In this document: positions 1 to 8,600 of the stretch, piece by piece
How positions within the stretch are numbered: position 1 is the first letter of the stretch
Layout: the number at the start of each line of letters is the position of its first letter
Origin: JBPOHE01 sp052035915
GTDB taxonomy: Bacteria; Pseudomonadota; Gammaproteobacteria; Chromatiales; Chromatiaceae
Assembly (NCBI GenBank): GCA_052035915.1
Contig: JBPOHE010000160.1
Span: 1-25,099 of the forward strand
Reading direction: 5' to 3'
Length of the DNA: 25,099 nucleotides
Notes under the pieces: model-generated
Seen by the model: the letters and a program-made list of their open reading frames with translations, nothing else
What the model was told of the DNA's origin: nothing
Databases searched by the model: none
Translations under genes and position numbers: made by a program

Positions 1-39
1 CATCTTCCGGATCTCCTGTAACAGTTTCGTTCGGTTCAT
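1..39 (-). CDS. Insertion-sequence transposase, N-terminal fragment (runs off the window)
   Basis: Only the first 13 codons are inside the window; reading leftward from the ATG at 39 they give MNRTKLLQEIRKM. This resembles the start of transposases of the ISNCY (ISDol1-like) group, from memory of that family. A strong Shine-Dalgarno (GAGGAGG, about 44-51 on the complementary strand) sits at good spacing, so this is a genuine gene start. The adjacent tandem repeat at 63-110 looks like the end of the same element. The catalytic domain is outside the window, so the family call is tentative and intactness cannot be judged. Confidence 0.5.
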   Translation of the reverse strand, partial: MNRTKLLQEIRKM

Positions 40-62
40 CGGGTACCTCCTCGGCACCCACT

Positions 63-110
63 ACACCGGACAGATCATGTGCTACAACACCGGACAGTTT
101 ATTTGCTCCC
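63..110. mobile_element. Terminal repeats of the insertion sequence (two 24-bp direct copies)
   Basis: Two direct copies with a 24-base period begin ACACCGGACAG at 63 and 87 and end in related TGTGCTAC and TTTGCTCC segments. Read outward-in from the element's end, the sequence is GAGCAAATAAACTGTCCGGT, then the second copy, then the transposase ribosome-binding site. Repeated transposase-binding motifs at a terminus are typical of insertion sequences. The outer boundary is probably near 107-110. The opposite end is outside the window, so neither the inverted repeat nor a target duplication can be confirmed. Confidence 0.5.
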
Positions 111-273
111 TACAGGAGTGCATTTTCCGCTTGGCAACTCCCGCAAAGGGGATAAGCTTATAGCCATGTTTCGTGCCGGTCGGGCTGACCGGGGGTGAAC
201 AACCCCGGCATCCTTCCGCGCTCAAGCCGTCATTTCTCCGCTCTTCTTTCCGTCGACTGCCAAGGGGGTTGTC
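111..273. other. Leader region between the IS end and the macroglobulin operon
   Basis: I find no gene here. A TTGGCA hexamer (131-136) could be a -35 element, but no good -10 follows at 16-18 bases. A short hairpin (CCGGGG at 189-194 paired with CCCCGG at 203-208) lies in the likely 5' leader. AAGGGGG just before the ATG at 274 serves as ribosome-binding site. The promoter of the long operon must lie here or inside the insertion sequence, but I cannot place it. Confidence 0.4.
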
Positions 274-3200
274 ATGTCCGCCCGATTGTTCCCTCGCTTT
301 CAGATCCTTGGGGTTATCGGTGTCTTGCTGGCCTTGGCCCTGGGTCCTCTTCCCCTCGGTTCGGCGCCTGTCGTTGAGGAAAGGATCAAGGCCGAGGTGA
401 TCCCTGCCAAGGTCGAGCCGCGGGGAGAGGCCAAGGCCCTGGTGAGGATCCCGAGCTTCGGTCGCTACTCGATCAGGGCGAAGGCTGGACAGGGGGTGCA
501 ACTGCAACTGGTCGACCGCATGACGGGGCCGAAAACCCCTGATGGGCAGCCCGGGGAGCGGGATGGGCGCTTGGATCTCTTTCTCGATGTGGGCGAATAT
601 CGCCTGCTCACCCGTGGTCATGACAAGGCGATGGGCCAGGCGGAGCTGAGCGTCCAACCTTTCCGCGAGCGCAACGACCCCGCTCCCCAGTTGGTGGAAT
701 ACAAGCTGGTGAGCGACACCCTGGCGGATCTGGAACAGCGCTCCTATTGGCTCCAGATCACGGCCCGGCGTTGGGTCTATCTGGAGGCGACCGGACGCAG
801 CCTGCGGGAACTCGGGCTCTGGCGCGACGGCAGTTGGCTGGTGGAGACCCGGGTACAGACCGAGTCTCTCGAACCCAGTCCCGGCCAACCCCTGACCTCG
901 ATCCGCTTGGCGGCGGAGCTGGAGCCCGGTCTCTATCGCCTGACCGCCTATGGTGGTCCGCCTCAACCCTGGTCGGTGAAGCCGTCGGGGCAGACTGGAG
1001 CGGCCGAGCCGCAACCTTTTTATCTGCGTTGGGAGATCCCCAGGTTGGCCGCGGAAGGGCGGACCCGCTACCAAATGAATCCCTTCGGCCTGGATCGCTG
1101 GCTGGTACCCGCCAGCGCAAATTATCTCCGCTTGGAATTGCCCGAGTCGCGCCCCGCCGAGCTGATGGTGGCGGACTATGACGAGGCCAACCCCTTGCCA
1201 CCGACCCTTACCCAGGAGAACCAGCCGGCCGCGGACCAGGCCGAGGAGACTGGGGAAGAGGGGGAAGCGGAGGAGGACACCGAGGCGGAAGGAGAAGAGG
1301 CAACGGGCGAGGAGGAGAACGCCGAAGCCACGGAAGGGGAGGAAGGCGCCACGGAAGAGGAGAGCGAAGACACCACGGCCACCGAAACCCCACCCCCGCT
1401 GCTGGCTCAGGGCGTTGTCGCCCGCATCGAGAAGGAATCCCGCCGCCCCGTGGCCGAGCTGCAAGTGGAAAAACGGCCACAGGGATGGCGCCTGGTAAGC
1501 CTTCGCGCCGCCGCCGGCCAGCCCTTTGTGTTGCAGCACTTCACTTACGAGGAGTTCTACCGCTTCGAGGGCAACGGCAAATATTGGATCTCGACCCTGC
1601 ATGCCGGTCATCCGGAAGACTCGGTGGATGCCACTGCCTTGCTGGTCCGTTATCCGCATCAGGGGGAGGCGCCGAAAAAGCCCCTGGCCGCCCAGGCGTT
1701 CAAGATCGGAGCCGAGTCGTCCTGGTCCAGGCGCGTCAATCTGACCGGGCCTCTGAGCCTGTTTTTCCGCGTTGAGCAGGCCGGGCGGTACCGGGTGGAT
1801 ATTTCCGGAGTGGAGGCCCGCCATATCCTCGAACCCTTCCATCTTTCCCCGCCCAAGGATTACCAGCCGCCGGGCTGGCGGCGGGGCGGTTCGGTGTGGG
1901 ATCTCAACCCTGGCTACTATGTGCTGGAGGTGAAGGCGGACAACCCGGGTGTGGCCCAGCTCGGTCTCTCCCAGGTCGCCAAGACCAAGGGGGCGACCAC
2001 AACGGCGCCCGAATCACCTCCACTCCAGGCGTCGGCGCGTTTCTCCACCATCGAGCTCCTGGCCGATTCGAGCTATGGGCTCTTCCTGAATCGCCAGCCC
2101 GAGGTCAAGGCCGGTATAGTGGTGCGTCCCTTGCCGTTGGATCTGAGTGCGCCGCTGCCGCTGAGCCTGGAGCCGGGGAAAACAGTCGAGGTGCCTTTCA
2201 AGGTCAGCGAGAACGGCAGCCTCCAGGCCCTGGACGAATCCGGCGTCGCCCTGGAGTTGGCGGTCGACGGCGCACCCTGGGCCACCCAGCCCAAGGTCAC
2301 GCCTGGGGTCCATCGGGTGGTGATCCGCCACTCCGGTCAGCAGGTCGCCCTGGCCGCGCTCGGTTTTCTGCCCCAGCGGTTGGCGGCGGATGTCCCCCTG
2401 CCGCCCCTGCCGGCCAAGGCGCTAGCGGAGTTACCGCGTTTTCTCGAAGTCAGCGAGGCTCAACCCCAGTTCTTCGATCTGGGCAAGGAATCGAGCCGCA
2501 CCTTCGCCCTGCGCATCGACCAGCCGGGCTTCTATCGTCTCGAAAGCACAGGATTGCTCGCTACCCAGGGGATTCTGCGCAATCGCCTGCAACCCAGGAT
2601 CGCCACCGCCGAGAGCGGCGGCAGTGGACGGAATTTTCTCATCGATCAGTATCTCGGCAGCGGCGACTATCAAGTCACCGTCACGACTCTGGGCCGTTCC
2701 GCCGGTCACCTGGGATTGCGACTGAGTCGAGGGGAACTGGTCTCCGGAGGCACCCTGACGGAGGAGATCCCGGCCCGGGCCGAGCTGCGATCCGCTCAGG
2801 GATTGGCCTACGACATCGAGATCCAGCGGGCCGGGGAGTACAGATTGCGTACCCTGGGATTGAGGAAAGGTTTCCGCTACCGACTCGAAGATGCGGATGC
2901 TTGGCCCCAGGAGGCCCTGGGTATCCCTTCGGACCTGCAACGGCGTTTTGCCGTTGGGCGCTATCGTTTGCTGATCCTGCCCGAGGCGGTCGGTAGCCGT
3001 CGGGTGAGCCTGCTGGAGCCCATCCCGCTTCCCGTCGAACGCCAGGGGCACGGCCCGCACCAACTGGCGTTGAACACCCGGGTCGAGTATCTCTGGTTGG
3101 AGCCGGACAAGGGGGCCGAGCGGCTCCCTGATCGTTGGGATTTTGTCCTCCCGGCGGCGGTCGAGACCAGGATCCAACTGGATGGCGATCTGAGCGGACG

Positions 3201-5676
3201 GCTGCTGAGGCTGGACGGGGAGAAGGCCGAGGTGGGAAGCCTGGCCCCACGCCGGGGTTGGAACGGCCGGCTGGCCGAGGGGCGATATCGTATCGAGCTT
3301 GTGGCCTCCAGGGTCAACAACAGGCTGCCCTATGCCCTGGAGGTGCGGCCCCAGGCCCTGGTGCCGGGAACCAGCCAGCACATCGAGGCCCCGGCCAAGA
3401 TCACAGTGGCGGTCGGCGCCTCCCGGCTGGTCGACGCCAAGGGGGCGGAGGACGGTCCTGCGGGATCCAGGGGCTTGGTAGAGCTGACTTCCCTGGGTAC
3501 GGCGGATGTGCGCGCCCGTTTGCTGGACGCCGATGGGAGGCTGATCGCCGCCAGTGATGATCGCCTGGGGGATTGGAATTTCCATCTCGCCCAGTTGCTG
3601 GCGCCCGGTGACTACAGTCTGGTGGTGGACCCGGTGGGGACCCGTTCCGCGAAGACCCTGGTGCGCCTGGAGGCCAGACCCGGGGTGAAAACGACGACCC
3701 AGGATCTCCCCTTCACCCGTAGCCTGAACCTGGGTCGGGAGGTGCAGATCCTGCCCCTGTCCTTGCCTTCGGGCGGTGAACTCCTGGTCGTGGGGGCGCA
3801 ATCCAAGGAAAGTCTGGGCTTGGCTCTCGAGGTGGAGCGCAACGGCGACTGGTATCCTCTCGCCGGCGATACTGGCCTCAGGCCTCGTCTGGCACTGGCC
3901 CTGCCTGTGGCGGGACAGGTCCGTCTACGTCTCTGGTCCCTGGATCGTCGCGGTTATCCGGCGGAGGTGGCCGTGGCGGTGGCCGGACAAGCCACTACGG
4001 AAGAGGCCCTGAGCCGGGGCCTGGAACTCAGTCCCATCCCCGGTCTTGGGGTGGCGGTGACCCATGTCCGTCTGTCGGCGCCGGGGAGCTTCCGTCTCGC
4101 GCCCGAGGGGATACGAGTCGCCAGGGCGGCGGGGCAGCCCTTGATGAGCTACCCCGGTCATCTGACGGCTACGGCGGGAACGGATCTCTGGCTGATGGCG
4201 GAAGCCCCTGCGGCTGGAGCACGCCTGAAGATGGAGCGGATCACCTTGAACGACGCACCGTTGCAACTTGAGATCGCCCCCGAGCGTCCCGCCGTGATGG
4301 ATCTGGAGTCTCCCGGGTTGGTGCTGGTCCGCGCCAAGGCGGCCCTGGGACAGCCTCTGGTAGCTGGGTTGGCTGACCAGGGTGTCGCCGCCCAGACCCT
4401 GGCCGGTACCGAGGCCCTGACCTTGAGGCTGACGAAAGGGCGGACAGCGGTACGAGTCTGGCCGGGTGAAGGCCAGACCACGGATGTGCAGGTGCGGCGC
4501 CTGGCCTATCCTCGCCCCCAGGCCCAGGGACTCGGCTTCGGGATGCTGGATGGTGATCTGCTCGCCGGGGAGGTCAAGTCCTTCAGCCTGCCGCCCGGGG
4601 CCAAGCGTCTCCGCATCGCGGCCACCCCGGGGGTGGCGGCGGCGCTGATCTCGGGAGACTCGGTGTCGAGTCTGCATGGGGGTGGAGCCGAGGCCTTGAG
4701 CGAGTCCTTCGATACCGCCGCCAACCTTCTCTATCTGCTCCCGGGAACAGCGGAGGCCCCACGCTTCAGCCTGGAGCTGTTGCCCTTGACCGAGGTGCAA
4801 CAGCTCACGCCCGAGCATGGCTTCGAGGCTATCCTGCCCAGTTCGGGGACCCAGCGCCTGCAGGTGGCTGCCGGGACCGGAACCCTGGAGATCCGGGGGG
4901 CGGCGCAGGAGAGCCGTTTTCTCTCCGCCGAGGGCGCCATCAGTACCGGAAACCGAATTCAGCTCAAGGGCGGCGGCGGTATCCTCTGGGTACCCCATGC
5001 CCCCGGATTGCTCAGCGTGCAATGGCAAAAAGAGGCCGTGGGTGGTTCGCCGACCCAGGCGGTGGCTATCCCATCCCGCAACAAACTCCAAGGATCGGCC
5101 CAGGGCTTGGTGCTGGAACCCAAGGAGGGGATGTTGTTGCGGGTCACCACGGAAGTGGGCGCCGAATTGGGCGTCCGTCTGCCGGGAGGCGAACGACACT
5201 GGCTGCAACCCGCGGGCGGGGTGGTGAATCTCTATCTCCCCGCCGGGCGGGCCGAGCTGAACCTGCGGGCCTTGGCCGGCGGTCAGCTCAGTGGTTATCT
5301 GGAATTGGCCGCTCTCCCTCTGATCGATATCGGTGAGGGGCTGGGGTCGGAGGTGCTGTTGCCTCCCGGCGGTGGGCGGGCCTTCCGCTTCCGTTTGTCC
5401 CAGTCCTCCCCCCTTGGGGTCGGGGTGCGGGCCATACCCGACCGGGCAAGCTGTGAACTCCTGGATATCAAAGGCGCGACCCTGGGCACCGGCGTGGTGC
5501 AGCGGCACGAACTGGCGGCCGGAGACTATGTACTCTTGGTGTCGGCCCCGGCGGAGGGGGGACCCCTGCGTATCCGGCCGGCGCTGGTCGGCTTGCAACA
5601 ACCTGGAAGCGGACCGCCGGAGGAGGTGATCCGCACCTATTTGGAACTGGCTAAGCAAGGGGAGGGCGGGCGATGA
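274..5676 (+). CDS. Giant exported multi-beta-sandwich protein, partner of alpha-2-macroglobulin
   Basis: I do not recognise a named family. The 1800-residue product starts with a signal peptide (hydrophobic core about residues 11-29, no lipobox cysteine), so it is probably periplasmic or secreted. There is no other membrane segment. It is made of repeated modules that each end in a strand of the form G-x-Y/F-x-L-x-V, for example VGEYRLLTRG, AGEYRLRTLG, APGDYSLVVDP; I count about 14. The module near residues 1067-1130, with LLDADGRLIAASDD followed by APGDYSLVV, strongly recalls the bacterial pre-peptidase C-terminal (PPC) fold. A highly acidic low-complexity Glu/Ala/Thr linker occupies about residues 321-373. 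The stop overlaps the macroglobulin start (ATGA), so the two are co-translated and probably work together in the envelope; that role is inference. An ATG with AAGGGGG upstream supports the start. Confidence 0.85.
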   Translation: MSARLFPRFQILGVIGVLLALALGPLPLGSAPVVEERIKAEVIPAKVEPRGEAKALVRIPSFGRYSIRAKAGQGVQLQLVDRMTGPKTPDGQPGERDGRLDLFLDVGEYRLLTRGHDKAMGQAELSVQPFRERNDPAPQLVEYKLVSDTLADLEQRSYWLQITARRWVYLEATGRSLRELGLWRDGSWLVETRVQTESLEPSPGQPLTSIRLAAELEPGLYRLTAYGGPPQPWSVKPSGQTGAAEPQPFYLRWEIPRLAAEGRTRYQMNPFGLDRWLVPASANYLRLELPESRPAELMVADYDEANPLPPTLTQENQPAADQAEETGEEGEAEEDTEAEGEEATGEEENAEATEGEEGATEEESEDTTATETPPPLLAQGVVARIEKESRRPVAELQVEKRPQGWRLVSLRAAAGQPFVLQHFTYEEFYRFEGNGKYWISTLHAGHPEDSVDATALLVRYPHQGEAPKKPLAAQAFKIGAESSWSRRVNLTGPLSLFFRVEQAGRYRVDISGVEARHILEPFHLSPPKDYQPPGWRRGGSVWDLNPGYYVLEVKADNPGVAQLGLSQVAKTKGATTTAPESPPLQASARFSTIELLADSSYGLFLNRQPEVKAGIVVRPLPLDLSAPLPLSLEPGKTVEVPFKVSENGSLQALDESGVALELAVDGAPWATQPKVTPGVHRVVIRHSGQQVALAALGFLPQRLAADVPLPPLPAKALAELPRFLEVSEAQPQFFDLGKESSRTFALRIDQPGFYRLESTGLLATQGILRNRLQPRIATAESGGSGRNFLIDQYLGSGDYQVTVTTLGRSAGHLGLRLSRGELVSGGTLTEEIPARAELRSAQGLAYDIEIQRAGEYRLRTLGLRKGFRYRLEDADAWPQEALGIPSDLQRRFAVGRYRLLILPEAVGSRRVSLLEPIPLPVERQGHGPHQLALNTRVEYLWLEPDKGAERLPDRWDFVLPAAVETRIQLDGDLSGRLLRLDGEKAEVGSLAPRRGWNGRLAEGRYRIELVASRVNNRLPYALEVRPQALVPGTSQHIEAPAKITVAVGASRLVDAKGAEDGPAGSRGLVELTSLGTADVRARLLDADGRLIAASDDRLGDWNFHLAQLLAPGDYSLVVDPVGTRSAKTLVRLEARPGVKTTTQDLPFTRSLNLGREVQILPLSLPSGGELLVVGAQSKESLGLALEVERNGDWYPLAGDTGLRPRLALALPVAGQVRLRLWSLDRRGYPAEVAVAVAGQATTEEALSRGLELSPIPGLGVAVTHVRLSAPGSFRLAPEGIRVARAAGQPLMSYPGHLTATAGTDLWLMAEAPAAGARLKMERITLNDAPLQLEIAPERPAVMDLESPGLVLVRAKAALGQPLVAGLADQGVAAQTLAGTEALTLRLTKGRTAVRVWPGEGQTTDVQVRRLAYPRPQAQGLGFGMLDGDLLAGEVKSFSLPPGAKRLRIAATPGVAAALISGDSVSSLHGGGAEALSESFDTAANLLYLLPGTAEAPRFSLELLPLTEVQQLTPEHGFEAILPSSGTQRLQVAAGTGTLEIRGAAQESRFLSAEGAISTGNRIQLKGGGGILWVPHAPGLLSVQWQKEAVGGSPTQAVAIPSRNKLQGSAQGLVLEPKEGMLLRVTTEVGAELGVRLPGGERHWLQPAGGVVNLYLPAGRAELNLRALAGGQLSGYLELAALPLIDIGEGLGSEVLLPPGGGRAFRFRLSQSSPLGVGVRAIPDRASCELLDIKGATLGTGVVQRHELAAGDYVLLVSAPAEGGPLRIRPALVGLQQPGSGPPEEVIRTYLELAKQGEGGR

Positions 5677-8600
5677 AAGCCTGGTTGATGATACTCGGAT
5701 GTCTGTTGTCCTGGCTGCTACAGGGACCGGCGGCGGCGCAGTCGCCGCCCTCGGGGACCTGGGTGCGTCCCGCCTCGGTGCCGACGGGCACCTTGGTGGT
5801 GCCGGATCGGTTTTTACGCCGCTGGGATGCCCTCACCCTGTTCTTTGACCGGGATCTCGGCCGGGCCGGGGCACCGGAAGATCATCCGGAACAATTCGTC
5901 CGTCTGCAGCCGTCCCATCCCGGGGCCTTCGTCTGGCTGGATGCGCGTACGCTCCAGTTTCGCCCCGCCGATCCCTGGCCACCGCTGAGCCGTTTCACCT
6001 GGACCGCCGGCGAGCGTAGCGGGGAGTTGCTGACCTTGATGGAGGCACCGCAGCAATTGATTCCCTCTCCCGGCGCCACAGGACTGACGCCGATCGAGGC
6101 CATCACCCTGAGCTTTGCCGAACCGCTGTCGGCGGAGGCGCTGGCACAGATGGTGCGGATCGAGTTGCGTCCGCTGCCCGGTCTCGGGGAGGAAAAGGTG
6201 CGCACCCTGGGCGCCGAGGATTTTCGCGTCAAGGTACTGGAGCGACGCACCCTGGCGGACCCGGCGAGTTATGTGCTCGAACTCGCCACCCCCATCCCCT
6301 TTGGCCTGGAGGTGAGTCTGGGGTTGCGCCTCTCCGCCGCCGAGGACGAAGGGCGGTTTTTCGCCGAGTACCGCTTCTCGACCGCGGCCCCCTTCCGGGT
6401 GCAGCGCATGGGTTCCGGCTACAACCGCTATCCGGTGGCGCTGGCCGGCAGTCGCTACGGTCGTGATCAGGCGCTCAACGCGGGGTATAGCGAACGGCTG
6501 TTAACCCTGGAGTTTTCCGCCCAACCAGCGGCGGTGGATGCGGTGGCGGCGCGGAGCCTGGTGCATCTCTCTCCGCCGGTGGAGAAACTGGACTTCCAGA
6601 TCTCGGGGAACACTCTGGAGATCCGCGGCGATTTCAAATGGGACAGCCTCTATCAGTTGCTCCTTACCCCGGGTAGCGGCCTCAAGGACACCCAGGGTCG
6701 GCCCTTGGAGATGGCGGGAGAAAGCGAACTCTATTTCTATTTCCCCATCCGCTCTCCCTATCTGCATTGGGGCAAGGGCCAGGGGGTGATGGAACGTCAT
6801 GGTCCGCAACAACTGCCGGTCGAAGGCCGGGGCCAGGAGCGACTGGATCTGCGCATTCATCGTATCGATCCCCTGGATCGCTCCTTCTGGCCCTTCCCGG
6901 ATCGTTTTCTGACCCAGGACGAAAGCCAGCGTCCGCCGGGGCCGGGAGAGACGCCGGTGCCCTTTACCGCGGTCGGCACCATCAACCAACAGCAATTACT
7001 GGAGCAGATCAACGCCCTGGGTACCCCCCTGGTGTCCACCCTGGTGGATCTGCCCCTGACCCGACAGGGCGGGGCCGCGAGTTTCGGGCTGGATATCGCC
7101 GAGCATCTGGCCCGCATCTCGGGTCCCGACGCCCCTGGTCATTATCTCGTCGGGCTGCGGGCCCTCGGCAAGGGCGCGGAACGTCTCTGGCTGCGGGCCC
7201 AGGTCACGGACCTCTCCCTGACCACCATGGAGGAACCGGACGCCGTGCGTTTTTATGTCACCTCGTTGCGGACGGGGGCCCCAATCGCCGGCGCCTCGAT
7301 CCGGGTCGAAGGGGGACAGGAAAACGCCTGGGTCAACCTGGCCTCCGGCTCGACCCTGGCCGACGGCAGCTTCACCTGGCGTGCCCCGGGTCTCCAGAGC
7401 CGTGGTCACCAGGCCCGGGTGTTGCGCATCAGCGTGGAGAAGGCCGGGGATGTCCTGGTCCTGGATCCCAGCCGGTCGCCTGAGGTTTTCGCCGACAATG
7501 CCTGGTCGTCCGATTCCGCGACCTGGTTGCAATGGGCCTTCGAGGATCTGGGCTACCGAGTGCCACGGCCCGAATATCTGGCCCATGTCTTCACCGAACG
7601 TCCGGTCTACCGTCCGGAGGACAAGGTCTACATCAAGGGCTATCTGCGCGAGCGTCACCACGGTGAGTTCAGACTCCTGGCCCTGGGAAAACCGGCGTTG
7701 GTGGTGGATGGGCCCGGCGGCCTGCAATGGCGTTATCCGCTGACCATTAACGAAGCCGGCAGCTTCTTCCATGTCTTTCAGGAGAAGGACATCCCCACCG
7801 GCGAGTACAACACCCATGTCGAAGGTGTGCCGCCGGGCGGCGGTTCCTGGCGCTCGCCGGATCAGCCCTTCCGGGTCGAGGCTTACCGGGTGCCGGAATT
7901 CGAGGTGAACCTCCATGTCCCCGATCGGGTGCCTCTGGACAAGGACTTCCAGGTCGGGCTCACCGCGACCTATTACGCCGGCGGACGGGTGGCCGGTCGA
8001 CCCGTCTCCTGGCGGGTGACCCAGTTCCCCTATGCCTGGCAGCCCAAGGGCCGGGAAGGCTTTTTCTTCTCCTCGGACAGCCGCTTCTCCCGCAACGCGC
8101 GCTTCGAGGCCAAGGCCGCCCAGCAGCAGGCGGAGGTCACCGACGCCGAAGGGACCTCCAGCATTCGCATCGATCCCACCGCCGATCCCAGCGCCCAGCC
8201 CAGGAGTTATTTCGTCGAAGCCACCCTCACCGGGGCGGACGACCAGACCGTCTCCAACACCAGGCGTGTTCTCGCTTTGCCGCCCTTCGTCCTCGGCTTG
8301 AAACTGCCCCGTTATCTGGAGCGGGCACAGGAGCTGGAGCCGGAGATACTGGTGCTGGGACATGACGAACGACCTCTCGCCGGGCAGGCGTTCAAGCTGC
8401 GGCTGTTGCATCGGCGCTGGCACTCCCATCTGCGGGTCAGTGATTTCTCCGACGGGGTCGCCCGTTATGTCACCGAGACGGTGGACGAGAAGGTCCAGGA
8501 ACTCAACCTGGTGAGTACCGCCGAGCCCATGAAGCTGAAGTTGCCCATCGCCGAGGCCGGGGTCTATCTGGTGGAACTCGAGTCCCAGGACCGGCTGGGT

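Noticed and set aside
82..1842. 586-codon minus-strand frame opposite the start of the modular protein
   Set aside because: Leu/Gly/Arg/Gln-rich antisense shadow; the plus-strand frame has a signal peptide, ribosome-binding site and domain repeats.
3925..5658. 577-codon minus-strand frame opposite the end of the modular protein
   Set aside because: Antisense shadow with His/Gln/Arg-rich composition and no domain signature.
5697..5705. Lipobox-like ILGC in the macroglobulin signal peptide
   Set aside because: The cysteine is at about residue 10 in the middle of the hydrophobic stretch, and the hydrophobic core continues after it; a signal peptidase I site at AAA-Q is more likely.
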